DNA of 64,000 bases from [Phormidium] sp. LEGE 05292 (GCF_015207735.1 NZ_JADEWG010000003.1:62001-126000); one strand, 5' to 3'. Counted from the first letter of the stretch, positions 8,990 to 18,820 are shown. A program made the numbers and translations. Notes: generated by a model from the letters alone, not told the origin.

Positions 8990-9424
8990 ATGACGATGCA
9001 AACTGCTGATGCTACATCTTTTGTTTTAGATGAACAATTTGATTTAATTATTGAGGGAATAACTGAGAGTACGATATTAAGGTATTTTCAGACGTTAAAT
9101 GCTGGTGATTTTTCGGCAACAGCGGCTTTGTTTGCTGTTGATGGAGTGCTAAATCCTCCTTTTGAATCACCAGTTGTTGGTCGAGATGCGATCGTAACTT
9201 ATCTAGAGCAAGAAGCAACCGGAATGCAGCTAGTACCCAAACAGGGTACTGTTGAAGAAATAGAAAATGATTACACTCAAATTCAGGTGAAAGGAAAAGT
9301 TAAGACACCTTTATTTAGTGTTAATGTGGGTTGGATATTTGTGTTGAATGCTCAACAGGAAATTGCTGCTGCTACGATTAAGCTGCTAGCTTCTCCCCAA
9401 GAGTTATTAAGTTTGCGTCGTTAA
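8990..9424 (+). CDS. CTDH, OCP C-terminal-domain homologue (NTF2-like carotenoid carrier)
   Basis: A 144-residue NTF2-like protein matching the OCP C-terminal domain. CTDHs form dimers that hold a ketocarotenoid and pass it to HCPs. The Tyr in TILRYFQTLN (residue 32) and Trp in VNVGWIFVLN (115) match OCP Tyr201 and Trp288, which hydrogen-bond the carotenoid keto group. The loop before the Trp is about four residues shorter than in OCP, and LLASPQELLSLRR is the usual C-terminus. No cysteine is present, so the disulfide-linked dimer reported for some CTDHs cannot form. GAGGA sits almost against the first ATG, so the ATG at 8996 (MQTADATSF) may be the true start. Confidence 0.92.
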   Translation: MTMQTADATSFVLDEQFDLIIEGITESTILRYFQTLNAGDFSATAALFAVDGVLNPPFESPVVGRDAIVTYLEQEATGMQLVPKQGTVEEIENDYTQIQVKGKVKTPLFSVNVGWIFVLNAQQEIAAATIKLLASPQELLSLRR

Positions 9425-9432
9425 GCTGGCTT

Positions 9433-9873
9433 TTAAGTGACTGAAGCAGCTGGTTGTTGTAGGGAACGCATCAGCATCCGACGACCTAAATCAACGTCTT
9501 TTTCGGAGCATTGCCAGTCTGGATGAGCTGTTCTTAATAGGCTTTCGAGTGTTTCTTGATCGAAGAGGTGCCACACGGGGGCGCTGTTGTATTCTGTGGC
9601 GATCGCAAAGCAATTTTCACTAATGCAGATAATGCTCACGCTTTGGGAAACGCCCGCTAATTCCATTTGTTCTCCAGGTTGTAGTCCCCGGAATTGGCGC
9701 ATAATTTGCTTCCACTCAACTATAGAAGATACGGTCAATCCAGGAATTGATGCTGTAAAAGCAGTTTCACCATTAATACTCATCCAGTAATGACGGGCAG
9801 GATCGATACCTAACAGCCACAAAGATTCATCATCTAGACGGTAACGAGGGCAAAGGAGAAACAGCTGAGTCAT
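9433..9873 (-). CDS. Conserved hypothetical cyanobacterial protein
   Basis: 146 residues with no signal peptide or membrane segment. It begins MTQLFLLCPRYRLDDESLWLLG and is a mixed alpha/beta protein with a Trp- and Leu-rich central part. I do not recognise a family. It converges on CTDH (8 bp apart) and is not obviously co-transcribed with anything, as the next minus-strand gene upstream starts at 10619. Even composition and a normal start support a real gene. Confidence 0.7.
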   Translation of the reverse strand: MTQLFLLCPRYRLDDESLWLLGIDPARHYWMSINGETAFTASIPGLTVSSIVEWKQIMRQFRGLQPGEQMELAGVSQSVSIICISENCFAIATEYNSAPVWHLFDQETLESLLRTAHPDWQCSEKDVDLGRRMLMRSLQQPAASVT

Positions 9874-10196
9874 GACGGTAGGTTAATTTTACAAAACTTC
9901 AGTTTGTGCAAAAACCTTTAGGGTGTTAATTAACTCCTTCAGGGTAAGGATGTTTGAGGCTTTTGCGAATCTTGTACGAATCTTAAGGTTGGTTTACCTA
10001 AAGGTGAAGATGTTTGCAACAAAAATTAGCAAAAGTTATATAACCTATTAAATATACTCACTTCTTAATGAAGTTTTGTAAAATTACGGGAGTTGCGAGT
10101 ATTTAGCACCCTGAATCTAGAGCGGCTGGATATGGGGAATGGAAGCACTCCAAGTGAACTGGCTGATTGGAGGTTGTGGTTTACTTTGAGTTACCT
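9874..10196. other. Intergenic region
   Basis: About 320 bp. It contains a direct repeat (CGAATCTTGTACGAATCTTA, about 9966-9985) and two partially similar GGTTTACC/AGGGTAAGGATGTTTG stretches, likely promoter DNA for the gene at 9433-9873. I see no RNA gene. Confidence 0.5.
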
Positions 10197-10619
10197 TTAT
10201 GTTTTACCAGGCAGACTAGCTTCTAATTTAAGACAATTGCGACCATTTACTTGTAAACGGTACTCTACTCGATCCATTAATCGATTCATTATTAACCAAC
10301 CATAACCGCTTTCTTGTTTATCTTCAGGGCTAGGCGGTAGATAAGTAGATATATCGTATCCTTTGCCATGATCCCAGATTTCGAGAGCTAAATCCCGCTC
10401 TTGGAGTTCTAAGCGAATCAGGATGGGTAAATTAGGTTGGTCTTTGTGAGCATGGCGGACTACGTTAGAATATGCTTCTACCAGTGCTAAACGTAAACGG
10501 TTTGATTGGCGTGGCCAATCAACTGAGTCTCCTAGTTCTACTTCTAAACACCCTAATAACCAGCTTTCAACTATACTTAAAAATTTTAGGTCACTGGGAA
10601 TATGTAACTCCGTTCTCAT
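10197..10619 (-). CDS. RsbW/SpoIIAB-like serine kinase (HATPase_c_2)
   Basis: 140 residues of the GHKL ATPase fold used by anti-sigma serine kinases. The N box is LALVEAYSNVVRHAH (about residue 46), the G1 box is EIWDHGKGYDIS (about 95), and a G2-like ESGYGWLIMNRLMD follows. Such proteins bind a sigma or anti-sigma-antagonist partner and phosphorylate it. It starts 3 bp after the stop of the PP2C phosphatase gene, so the two are almost certainly one operon and act as an opposed kinase/phosphatase pair. No STAS-domain antagonist gene is present in this window; it would have to be elsewhere. Confidence 0.88.
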   Translation of the reverse strand: MRTELHIPSDLKFLSIVESWLLGCLEVELGDSVDWPRQSNRLRLALVEAYSNVVRHAHKDQPNLPILIRLELQERDLALEIWDHGKGYDISTYLPPSPEDKQESGYGWLIMNRLMDRVEYRLQVNGRNCLKLEASLPGKT

Positions 10620-10622
10620 TGA

Positions 10623-12302
10623 CTACAGAACCTCCAACGAAAGTATGGTTTGGTCATCTTCTTGTACTTGGTTTTGTCCGCGAATGCGATCGAGTAAGCG
10701 AGTCAAATTTAAAGGACTAGCCTCTTGGGTGAGTAGAGTCCATAAACCTTCTTGTTTAAGCATAAAACGCTGACCGGGATCGCTACCATTGCTAGTTCCT
10801 GGGGTGAGGTCTTCTTGGGTGACGGTAGCTTCGGTGATGCCATCGCTTGCTAACAGAAGTGCTTCCCCTGGTTTGAGTTGTAAGTCGCCAGCAGTTCCTC
10901 TCCATACTGGTAGTATGCCCAAAGGAACGCCTCTAGCCTTAAGGAAGTTAGGTTCAACTCCATCTATTTTTTTGGCTACATCTTTGTATGACCAGACCAA
11001 GGGATAAATATGACCAGCGTTAGCATAAACCAATTCACCAGTCGAGGCGGTGTAACGTGCCAGAACCATTGTAATGAAGCAGTTGTTGCCGATCAGATCT
11101 TCGGAAAGGCTGCTGTTGAGATTCTGCATCAGGACGTGAGGAGTGGGAGGATTTTCTTGGGAGAGTTCTCTTCGCATGACTGAGATGGCGCTAGCCATAA
11201 ACAAAGCTGCGGGGACACCTTTCCCGGAAACATCTCCAACTGCTAGCCAAATGTCTCCTTTTGGATGAACAAAAACTTCAAAGAAATCGCCTCCGACTTC
11301 TCTGGCGGGGAAGCAACAAGCTTGAACTCTAATTCCATCTAATTCGGGCCAACTTTGGCGGAGCAGGTTATTTTGAATTTGCCGAGCTACTTCGAGTTCG
11401 GCTCGCATTTGCTGTGCTTGTTCTTGGGTGCGTTGGTAAAGTTTGGCTTGGGAGAGCGCAAGTGCTGCTTGTTCGGAGACGCTTTCGATTAATTTTACGT
11501 CTTCGGATGTCCAAGTTTCCCGGTCGCTTTGGTGATACAGGCACAGGATGGCAAGTATTTCCTGCTGACAGATTAAGGGAATGATTAGCTGTGTTGATGG
11601 TTTGCCGTCGTTGTCATTGCTTTGAATGGTTTTTGTTTGTTGGGTTTCTAGGACTGTTTGTAAGCCTGCTGGGTCGATCGTGAATTCAATATCTGTTCCA
11701 GCGGCATGATAGGAAAAGGACTCTGATAGTAAGCGTAAGCCTTCCACTGGTCGCAGTAAACAAGAGGCTGTGCCAAAGGTTTGACCGATGGTTTCCACAA
11801 TTTTTTGCAGCATACTGCGATAATCCAAAGATTCCCGAATGGCGCTAGTCACAGCGTTAAAGATGGTTTCTCGCTGTAAGGCGCGGCGTAGTTCGTCGGT
11901 ACGGCGCTTCAGAACTCCATAAGTTTCGGAAGCTTGTTGAACTACGGCTTTTAATTCGGTAGGATTCCAAGGTTTGGTGATGTATTTAAAGACTTGACCT
12001 GAGTTAATTGCTTCTACTAGGTCTTCTACATCCGTGTAACCTGTAAGCAGGATGCGTATTGTGTCTGGAAAGCGTTCCACTGTCCGACCTAAGAATTCTG
12101 TCCCGTTCATTTGGGGCATTCTTTGGTCGGAGATAATTACCGCCATTTCGCCTTCTTTGTCGAGTACTTCTAGGGCACTTGGCCCACTTTCGGCTTTGTA
12201 TACTTGAAATTCGCGCCGAAAAGTTCTGTACAGCAAATCGAGGTTATCAGGCTCGTCATCCACTACCATGAGTTTGAGTTTGCTGCCATCTCCCCGACTC
12301 AT
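10623..12302 (-). CDS. Response-regulator PP2C phosphatase (REC-GAF-SpoIIE/RsbU type)
   Basis: 559 residues. The receiver domain (about 8-130) has the acidic pair in VVDDEPDN, phosphoacceptor Asp in IISDQRMPQMNG and conserved Lys in YITKPW. A short helical linker leads to a GAF domain (about 150-295). The C-terminal PP2C domain (about 320-559) shows REVGGDFFE, AVGDVSGKGVPAALFMA, YANAGHIYPL and LASDGITEA, holding the metal-binding aspartates. It should dephosphorylate a Ser/Thr-phosphorylated STAS protein under control of a two-component phosphorelay. It is followed 3 bp later by the RsbW-like kinase. No cognate histidine kinase is adjacent. Confidence 0.93.
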   Translation of the reverse strand: MSRGDGSKLKLMVVDDEPDNLDLLYRTFRREFQVYKAESGPSALEVLDKEGEMAVIISDQRMPQMNGTEFLGRTVERFPDTIRILLTGYTDVEDLVEAINSGQVFKYITKPWNPTELKAVVQQASETYGVLKRRTDELRRALQRETIFNAVTSAIRESLDYRSMLQKIVETIGQTFGTASCLLRPVEGLRLLSESFSYHAAGTDIEFTIDPAGLQTVLETQQTKTIQSNDNDGKPSTQLIIPLICQQEILAILCLYHQSDRETWTSEDVKLIESVSEQAALALSQAKLYQRTQEQAQQMRAELEVARQIQNNLLRQSWPELDGIRVQACCFPAREVGGDFFEVFVHPKGDIWLAVGDVSGKGVPAALFMASAISVMRRELSQENPPTPHVLMQNLNSSLSEDLIGNNCFITMVLARYTASTGELVYANAGHIYPLVWSYKDVAKKIDGVEPNFLKARGVPLGILPVWRGTAGDLQLKPGEALLLASDGITEATVTQEDLTPGTSNGSDPGQRFMLKQEGLWTLLTQEASPLNLTRLLDRIRGQNQVQEDDQTILSLEVL

Positions 12303-12403
12303 CTATTACTCCACTTCCAAGTCATAATAATTGGGAATTTTGAATTCTAAATTCTAAAATTTAAAATTTCATAATTTAAAATTCAAAATTCATGGTTTCT
12401 GTT
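12303..12403. repeat. AT-rich heptamer-like repeats between regulators
   Basis: The spacer holds many imperfect copies of AATTCAAAATT / AATTTAAAATT-type units (about 12335-12395). It resembles the short tandem repeats of filamentous cyanobacteria; no clear terminator is seen. Confidence 0.5.
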
Positions 12404-13132
12404 TTATCCTACTAATCCAGAGCGTAGGGCACGCACAGCCGCTTGAGTACGGTCATCAGCACAGAGTTTGTTTAAAATGTTACGGACGTGAGTTTTCACT
12501 GTTCCGACGGTGATATACAGTTTTTCTGCGATCTGCGCGTTGCTGAAACCTTCCACAATCAGTTGTAGCACTTCCAATTCCCTTTCGGTTAGTGGGTATG
12601 CTTCCAGCATATTGGTATATTCTGGCTCTGTGGCTTGGATGGCTACGGTTTTGGAACTAGCGGGAACTTGAGTGGTGTTGGAGGTTGGTTCTGGGGTTTG
12701 TCTGGTTTGACTGAGTACAATTTTAGCGATCGCTGGATCGATCCAAGAGTTGCCTTCTTGTGTCACCTGCAATGCTTCTAGTAATCGATCGAAGCTAATA
12801 TCTTTCATGCAGTAAGAGTCTGCACCAGCGGCAAAAGCTGCCATTACAGCTTCTTCATTATCTTGTAAGGTCAAAATTAAGACTTTTGGCACTGGGTTGT
12901 TTTCGGTTTCCGTTTCTTTTAACTGTTTTGTCAACTCAATGCCGTCTATATCTGGCAATCCAATATCAACTATGGCAATATCTGGTTGAGTCGTCTGTAA
13001 TAACTTGAGTCCCTCAGTACCATTAGCAGCTTCGCCCACAACCGCGATTTCCTCACGTTGTTGCAATGCTGTTCTAATCCCCACACGGGTGAGGTCATGA
13101 TCTTCAATGAGGGCAACGCGAATTTTGTTCAT
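12404..13132 (-). CDS. NarL/FixJ-family response regulator
   Basis: A two-component DNA-binding regulator. The receiver domain (first ~125 residues) carries the acidic pair in ALIEDHD, phosphoacceptor Asp in IAIVDIGLPDIDG, and Lys in YCMKDIS. A Gln/Thr/Pro-rich linker leads to a LuxR-type HTH (PLTERELEVLQLIVEGFSN, then IAEKLYITVGTVKTHVRN). I prefer the ATG at 13132 (MNKIRVALIEDHD) because the receiver core starts there; an upstream start at 13147 adds five residues. It stands 100 bp upstream of the phosphatase gene and may share its transcript. Confidence 0.92.
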   Translation of the reverse strand: MNKIRVALIEDHDLTRVGIRTALQQREEIAVVGEAANGTEGLKLLQTTQPDIAIVDIGLPDIDGIELTKQLKETETENNPVPKVLILTLQDNEEAVMAAFAAGADSYCMKDISFDRLLEALQVTQEGNSWIDPAIAKIVLSQTRQTPEPTSNTTQVPASSKTVAIQATEPEYTNMLEAYPLTERELEVLQLIVEGFSNAQIAEKLYITVGTVKTHVRNILNKLCADDRTQAAVRALRSGLVG

Positions 13133-13787
13133 TGTCAACGTTCCCAATTATTTATGTATTTCACTGGTGCCACACTAGTTTACAAGTGTTTCTAGGGGTT
13201 TAGTTAAAGTACACACCTTGGCAGGAGAGATATTTTCCTAAGCCTCGATAGATTCAATGTATTAGAGTAGTAAGCAATTGCTCACAGGGATATTAGAGTT
13301 TAATGGCAGAATTACCTTCTATATTCTCAATTCTCATCTCCAACAGTCAATCTTAATTACTTGTTACCGCTTATTAAGTATACCTAGTAAGCAGGAGGAG
13401 AATAAATAGGAGTGAGATTGTCTAAAGAGGGTGATTCTCAAAAAAACTTTTTTATTGACCATATAAAATTGTCATAACTCCAGATTGGGTCAATCTGGAT
13501 TTCCCTGTAGGCAGTTAATTAATCCCAATAAGTTGCGATTTTTCCCAAATATTAGCACTTTTCGGTGAACGGTTGTGGATTGTTGGTGTTATGTGCCAAA
13601 TTTATACTCAATGGTATATATAGCTGAGTAGTTAACCAAGGTTGCTTTTGCGCTTTAAGCTGTAAAAATCAAGTATTGGTTGGTAATCAGACTGACATCG
13701 ATCGCATTGAGAGTGGCTAATATCTTACCTGTTTTCGCGATCGTCTGTGGAAGCTAGCCAAGCTGCCGCGCTGCCAACGTATATAAG
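13133..13787. other. Intergenic region
   Basis: About 650 bp between the NarL regulator and rsmH. It is AT-rich with a few HIP1-like GCGATCG sites and scattered in-frame stops. I see no tRNA, strong hairpin or credible small gene. Confidence 0.5.
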
Positions 13788-14696
13788 TTAAATATCGATG
13801 TTTAGCTTTTCGGCTATTCTGAGTTTGGCTGAACGCGATCGGGTATTTCTTTGTATTTCTTGTTCCTGGGGTATAATTGGTTTTTTGGTAATCACCTGTA
13901 AAATAGCTGATTCTTTGAAAGAATGTTTCACTAACCTATCTTCTAAACTGTGAAAGGTAATAATACCAATTCTCCCACCTGATTTTAACCAATTTGGTGC
14001 GGTTTTGAGGAAAGTTTCTAAAGATCCTAATTCTTGATTGACAACTATTCGCAATGCTTGAAATACACGAGTTGCTGGGTGAATTCTGCCATAGCGGTAG
14101 GAACGGGGAACGCTATGAAATATTTCATTTGCTAGTTCGGTTGTAGTTTTAAATGGGCGCTTTTCGACTATTTGTTTAGCAATTCGACGCGATAACCTTT
14201 CTTCGCCATATTTATAAAAAATATCTGCTAATTCTGATTCTGACCATTCATTAATAATTTCGGCGGCGGTTAAGTTTTCTCTTTGATCCATTCGCATATC
14301 TAATTCTGCTTCTTGGCGAAAACTAAAACCTCTTGAACCTGTATCTAAATGAAAGGAACTAACGCCTAAGTCAGCAATTATGCCATCAAATTTTAAATTT
14401 TGTGGTTGATATGTAGCAAAATTACCATGCCAAAAGGTAATACGTTCCGTAAATTCAGCTAATTTATTCTTAGCAGCATTAATAGCTTCTGCATCCCGAT
14501 CGATCGCTACTACTTTTATGTCTGATGCAGCTTGCAAAATTAACTGAGTATGTCCGCCACCACCCACTGTTGCATCAAGATATATTCCTCCAGGATGAAT
14601 TGCTAAACCTGAAATTAATTCATCTGCTAAAACTGATACATGGACAAAGGTAGATTCTGTTTGTTGATTTGTGTCACTGGGATCGATCGCATTCAT
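13788..14696 (-). CDS. rsmH: 16S rRNA (cytosine1402-N4)-methyltransferase RsmH
   Basis: Methylates N4 of C1402 in the 16S rRNA decoding centre. 302 residues with the family's hallmarks: [13 protein letters not shown] near the N-terminus, the SAM-binding [45 protein letters not shown], and [13 protein letters not shown] near the C-terminus. The usual mraZ/ftsL partners of the dcw cluster are absent, as is common in cyanobacteria. The first ~18 residues are variable. Length is normal. Confidence 0.96.
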   Translation of the reverse strand: MNAIDPSDTNQQTESTFVHVSVLADELISGLAIHPGGIYLDATVGGGGHTQLILQAASDIKVVAIDRDAEAINAAKNKLAEFTERITFWHGNFATYQPQNLKFDGIIADLGVSSFHLDTGSRGFSFRQEAELDMRMDQRENLTAAEIINEWSESELADIFYKYGEERLSRRIAKQIVEKRPFKTTTELANEIFHSVPRSYRYGRIHPATRVFQALRIVVNQELGSLETFLKTAPNWLKSGGRIGIITFHSLEDRLVKHSFKESAILQVITKKPIIPQEQEIQRNTRSRSAKLRIAEKLNIDI

Positions 14697-15007
14697 AGCT
14701 AATGATCGTAAGTTGATAATAAATAAATTTTAACCGCTTTATCTATGTAAAAGTCAATAGTAAATTGTATAATTTATTAAATCAAATTTAATATCTACAT
14801 ACTCTAAATTAAAAAATGTATTTTACTCTCAAAAAATATCCTGGACATCACATAATTACTGAGAATATCATGGTAAATAATTAGCCAATTTTCTTTTAAT
14901 AAAAATTGGTTAATAGCTATTTAAAAGAGGTGATTCTTAATCAGGAGTAAAGCAAGGATTGCTTGTTTTTAAGTAGATTTTTCACTCAATTTATTAAGGA
15001 GGAATTC
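14697..15007. other. AT-rich leader/intergenic region upstream of the small secreted protein
   Basis: Very AT-rich. Contains a CCAATTTT...AAAATTGG inverted repeat (about 14884-14910) and a small hairpin AAGCAA-GGA-TTGCTT at 14950-14964 followed by GTTTTT, which could be an attenuator in the 5' leader. Role not provable from sequence. Confidence 0.45.
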
Positions 15008-15307
15008 ATGAGTTTAAATAAATTTATCGCTGGAGTAGCGATCGCTGGATTAGCTGTACTAACAGCTACTCCAACAGTTCCTTCATTTGCGGGGGAAAAG
15101 GTATCTAGTCAAACACAAACACAGCAATTTGCACAGCGCGGTCGAGATTGGGATAGAGACAGGGACGATCGGTGGCGCGATCGCAGTAGCCGTCGTGTCT
15201 GCTATTATGAACGTCGTGGTAGACGTACCTTCTATTGCTGTCGTGAGAGATTTTGGAATGGACGCTATTATGATGTGCGGACTTCCTGCCAACCAGTAAG
15301 AAGGTAA
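15008..15307 (+). CDS. Small secreted Arg/Asp/Tyr-rich protein
   Basis: 99 residues. A Sec signal peptide (KFIAGVAIAGLAVLTATP, with likely cleavage near PSFAG) precedes a mature part with a charged RGRDWDRDRDDRWRDR stretch and then a Tyr/Cys/Arg-rich C-terminus with four cysteines (VCYYERR, FYCCRERFW, TSCQP). The start at 15008 is chosen because AAGGAGG lies seven bases upstream and the signal peptide begins there; an upstream TTG at 14963 lacks this. Family unknown; the cysteines suggest disulfides in the periplasm or outside. A hairpin terminator follows. Confidence 0.8.
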   Translation: MSLNKFIAGVAIAGLAVLTATPTVPSFAGEKVSSQTQTQQFAQRGRDWDRDRDDRWRDRSSRRVCYYERRGRRTFYCCRERFWNGRYYDVRTSCQPVRR

Positions 15308-15327
15308 TTTATTGGTAGTTAAATTTG

Positions 15328-15371
15328 AGGAAAAACCGGGTTTTTATTGGCAAATCAACCCTGGTTTTCCT
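15328..15371 (+). terminator. Hairpin terminator after the small secreted protein
   Basis: AGGAAAAACCGGGTT pairs with AACCCTGGTTTTCCT (two mismatches) around a 14-base loop, 20 bp beyond the stop codon. The U tract is weak. Confidence 0.6.
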
Positions 15372-15574
15372 TTGATAATCAGACATAAATAATGTTAACT
15401 GTCTTAAGTTTTATGAAGACGATCGATCGGCGTGCTGTCAAAAATTCCAAAACTTTTACAAAAGTTCACACAGTATCGTTTACTTTTGTCCGACTATTTA
15501 TCATGTCCGATTGATTAGACATTCTGTAGAAACGTTATATATAATGTCTCTACAAGTTTTGGGTTAAAGAAACT

Positions 15575-17485
15575 TTAGCAACTATAAATACAAGCACCTT
15601 CTATATTGCCTATAATTTTTCCCCATTCCTTATTGTAGCCACTGTAATCGTTCAAAAGAATGATGTAAGCTTGACCAGGAAACTCTACTTCAGAGATGAT
15701 CTTATTCAAAAGTTTCTGGTCTTGGTCAGAAATATGCCATTTATACCAGGCTTTCTGTTGGGTAATACCTAGTACGTAAAATGGCTTTTCGGGAAAGTAA
15801 GTAACTTTTTTGCGAACCAGATATGCTTGCTTAATTTCCGGGTAACGCGATAATTGCTGATAGATTAGAGTAATTTCTTTATCTGGTAAATTGTGAGGGA
15901 TAAACTTATCTCGCTTGTCTACAAAAGAACGTTCTTGCTGTGCTTTTAGGAGTAATTCGTAATGGGTTTTGGCACGCTTTTGATAAATTATTGCTTCTTC
16001 TTCTTTGTTTTGTTGGAGTAAGAAATAGTAAATAATTTCGCAGGCTTCCATAACACAGTCTGGGTCTTTTTTCATGGCATTTTCTAGGTACTCAATACCG
16101 GAAAAGTCATTTTTTTGCAGCAATATTTGACCGAGGCTGTAGTTAGCTGCTGCATGATTAGGCTGATTCATCAGTATCTCTTGCAACAGAGGAATTATAG
16201 CTTCATTTTCCGAAACTTGGGCGGTTAGGCGAACTCGTTCCCACGCTTCTTCATCTGTTAGCTTTTGTTTTGCAGCTTTCTCTTCCAGAGTTTTTAATTG
16301 TTTTAGCGATTGTTGAACCTGAGCATATTGCTGTCGCCAAGTAGTTGAAATTTGCTCTTTCCAAGTCGTATCAAAATAAGCTGCGATCTCATTTAATTTA
16401 TCTTCAAGTAACTGTTGTGCTGCGTTGACTTTAACAATTGAAAGTGATGGCAAATTTTCTGATTTTTCAGCAAAAAAACCTAAAGCTTTTAATCGATCGC
16501 TCAAGCAAGGATGAGTATCTGCATTATTAGTTTTTTGAGCTAAAGCTTGGTTTATGAATTTTCTAGTATCTTCATCAGGCAAACTGCTAGCCAAGGCAGA
16601 GGACATTTTCGTAAAAGTTTTTGTTGGTGGCTCAACTTGATGCTGAACTTGTTTATAAAGATTAGGCCAAAAAGTATTTTCCAAAAATCTCGCTTTGACT
16701 TCCACATTCATCAGTGCTTCGGCAGTATTTTTCGCACCTGCTAATTCTGCGGCACAGCGATCGGCTTCGTATTCATTCATCCGGGCTAAAACAAACGAAT
16801 AAGCCCCAAAAAAGGGGAAATACCATTTAAAAAACGCTTCAAATAGGAAAGAAGAACCATGTTGCCCGCTTTCGTACAACCTTTGCCAAATTTGAGTGTG
16901 TGAGAGGCGGACGCGATAAATCCAGCCAGCAAAACGGCTGTGATTGCCAGACAAATGTCCTAATTCATGGGCGAGTACAGCCTGAAATTGTCTAGGGGAA
17001 AGGGCTTGCATCAACGGTAGCCCCAAAATTAGGTAGTTTTGCTGCCATCCGAACAAACCTAAACGAGGTCTTTGGATAACCGCAGCATTCAATTCATTGG
17101 TGAGTAGAATGTGGTGAAAGCGGGGGGCTTGTAGCTTGGTACTGAGCTCGTCAACGAAAGCAAACAGACGGGGAAATTCTCTGCGGTTAAGTGGTAATCC
17201 CTGGGGAGGGGGAAAAGTTACCCAGAGCGATCGCAAAATAATAAAAATTACAATGAGCAACAAAAAGGCAAACTTAATCACAGCACCATTAATTCTGTGA
17301 CTCCACAATACGAGCAACACCACTAAACCCAACGCTAGCAAAAGTCCCACTAGGACAAAAACAATGTACGCATAGCCAAGGACAGCCAAAAGACCCACTC
17401 GAAGTTTATAACTTGCAGGCTTGCTGTGGGCAAAAATTTCCAAGCGTTTTACCAGTGCATCGAACTTTTCGTCAGTCATCATCAT
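15575..17485 (-). CDS. M48-family zinc metalloprotease with TPR-like region
   Basis: About 636 residues. Two hydrophobic regions near the N-terminus (about residues 38-65 and 70-95) are followed by the zinc motif AVLAHELGHLSGNH (about residue 170) and the third-ligand region NEYEADRCAAELAG, as in HtpX/Ste24-type M48 peptidases. The second half holds a coiled-coil-like stretch and tetratricopeptide-like units (HAAANYSLGQILLQKNDFSGIEYLENAMKKDP region, about 455-500). A membrane protease for quality control is likely; substrates unknown. ATG codons at 17479-17485 follow a weak AGTAGGTG; a GTG at 17503 would add six residues. Confidence 0.88.
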   Translation of the reverse strand: MMMTDEKFDALVKRLEIFAHSKPASYKLRVGLLAVLGYAYIVFVLVGLLLALGLVVLLVLWSHRINGAVIKFAFLLLIVIFIILRSLWVTFPPPQGLPLNRREFPRLFAFVDELSTKLQAPRFHHILLTNELNAAVIQRPRLGLFGWQQNYLILGLPLMQALSPRQFQAVLAHELGHLSGNHSRFAGWIYRVRLSHTQIWQRLYESGQHGSSFLFEAFFKWYFPFFGAYSFVLARMNEYEADRCAAELAGAKNTAEALMNVEVKARFLENTFWPNLYKQVQHQVEPPTKTFTKMSSALASSLPDEDTRKFINQALAQKTNNADTHPCLSDRLKALGFFAEKSENLPSLSIVKVNAAQQLLEDKLNEIAAYFDTTWKEQISTTWRQQYAQVQQSLKQLKTLEEKAAKQKLTDEEAWERVRLTAQVSENEAIIPLLQEILMNQPNHAAANYSLGQILLQKNDFSGIEYLENAMKKDPDCVMEACEIIYYFLLQQNKEEEAIIYQKRAKTHYELLLKAQQERSFVDKRDKFIPHNLPDKEITLIYQQLSRYPEIKQAYLVRKKVTYFPEKPFYVLGITQQKAWYKWHISDQDQKLLNKIISEVEFPGQAYIILLNDYSGYNKEWGKIIGNIEGACIYSC

Positions 17486-17635
17486 GGCACTGCACCTACT
17501 CACCTACTTACTTAGGAGTTAGCTAATCCTTACCCAAAAATTTCGCTATATTAGCTCAGTCAGTTTTAACCGAACTGTCAACCCTCAAGCCAATATAATT
17601 GAAGCTACGAAACAAAATTTAAAAGTTGCTGTTCT

Positions 17636-18820
17636 ATGGCAAGAATCGAAACGAGAACAGAACCAATGGTTCTGAACATGGGGCCGCACCATCCCTCAAT
17701 GCACGGGGTATTGCGGTTAATTGTTACCTTAGATGGGGAAGATGTAGTTGATTGTGAACCTGTAATTGGCTACCTACATCGCGGCATGGAGAAAATTGCC
17801 GAGAACCGCACCAATATTATGTATGTTCCTTACGTGAGTCGTTGGGACTATGCGGAAGGGATGTTCAATGAAGCTGTCACCGTGAATGCGCCGGAAAAGT
17901 TGGCAGGGATTGAAGTTCCTAAACGCGCCAGCTATATTCGCGTGATTATGCTGGAGTTGAACCGCATTGCTAACCATTTATTGTGGCTTGGCCCATTTTT
18001 GGCTGACGTGGGCGCACAAACTCCGTTTTTCTACATTTTCCGGGAACGGGAATATATTTACGATTTGTGGGAAGCGGCAACAGGTTATCGGATGGTGAAT
18101 AACAACTACTTCCGCATTGGGGGAGTGGCGGTAGATTTGCCTTACGGTTGGGTGGATAAGTGTTACGATTTCTGCGACTACTTTATGCCTGTGGTTGACG
18201 AATACGAACGCTTAATTACTGATAACCCGATTTTCCGTCGCCGAACTGAAGGTGTGGGTACTATCACCCGCGAAGAAGCGATTAACTGGGGTCTTTCTGG
18301 CCCAACGTTACGCGGTTCTGGCGTGAAGTGGGATTTGCGGAAGGTCGATCATTACGAATGTTACGATGACTTCGATTGGGAAGTGCATTATGAAAATTCT
18401 GGTGATTGTCTCGCCCGTTATAATGTGCGAATTCGGGAAATGCGGGAGTCGGTGAAGATTATTCGCCAAGCTTTAAAGGGACTTCCCGGTGGGCCTTACG
18501 AGAATTTGGAAGCGAAGCGGTTGGCAGCAGGGCCAAAATCTGAGTGGAATGGTTTCGATTACCAGTACATTGGCAAAAAAGTTGCCCCAACTTTCAAAAT
18601 TCCTAAAGGTGAGTACTACGCCCGTGTGGAAAGTGGTAAAGGGGAATTAGGAATTTACCTGATTGGCGATGATAATGTGTTCCCTTGGCGGTGGAAGATT
18701 CGCGCTGCGGATTTTGTGAATCTGCAAATTCTGCCTCACCTGTTGAAGGGTGTGAAGGTTGCTGATATTGTGGCAATTTTGGGCAGTATCGACATTATCA
18801 TGGGTTCGGTAGACCGCTAG
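17636..18820 (+). CDS. ndhH: NAD(P)H-quinone oxidoreductase subunit H (NdhH)
   Basis: The 49-kDa-type subunit of the cyanobacterial NDH-1 complex, in the hydrophilic arm at the quinone site, serving respiration, cyclic electron flow and CO2 uptake. 394 residues, full length. The N-terminus has [15 protein letters not shown] and [14 protein letters not shown]; the middle has TRGEGVG-like [12 protein letters not shown] and [12 protein letters not shown]; the C-terminus ends DIIMGSVDR. Arg49 in GYLHRG aligns with the arginine of mammalian NDUFS2 that NDUFAF7 methylates. ATG at 17636. A repeat-rich spacer and a MidA-type methyltransferase follow. Confidence 0.98.
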   Translation: MARIETRTEPMVLNMGPHHPSMHGVLRLIVTLDGEDVVDCEPVIGYLHRGMEKIAENRTNIMYVPYVSRWDYAEGMFNEAVTVNAPEKLAGIEVPKRASYIRVIMLELNRIANHLLWLGPFLADVGAQTPFFYIFREREYIYDLWEAATGYRMVNNNYFRIGGVAVDLPYGWVDKCYDFCDYFMPVVDEYERLITDNPIFRRRTEGVGTITREEAINWGLSGPTLRGSGVKWDLRKVDHYECYDDFDWEVHYENSGDCLARYNVRIREMRESVKIIRQALKGLPGGPYENLEAKRLAAGPKSEWNGFDYQYIGKKVAPTFKIPKGEYYARVESGKGELGIYLIGDDNVFPWRWKIRAADFVNLQILPHLLKGVKVADIVAILGSIDIIMGSVDR

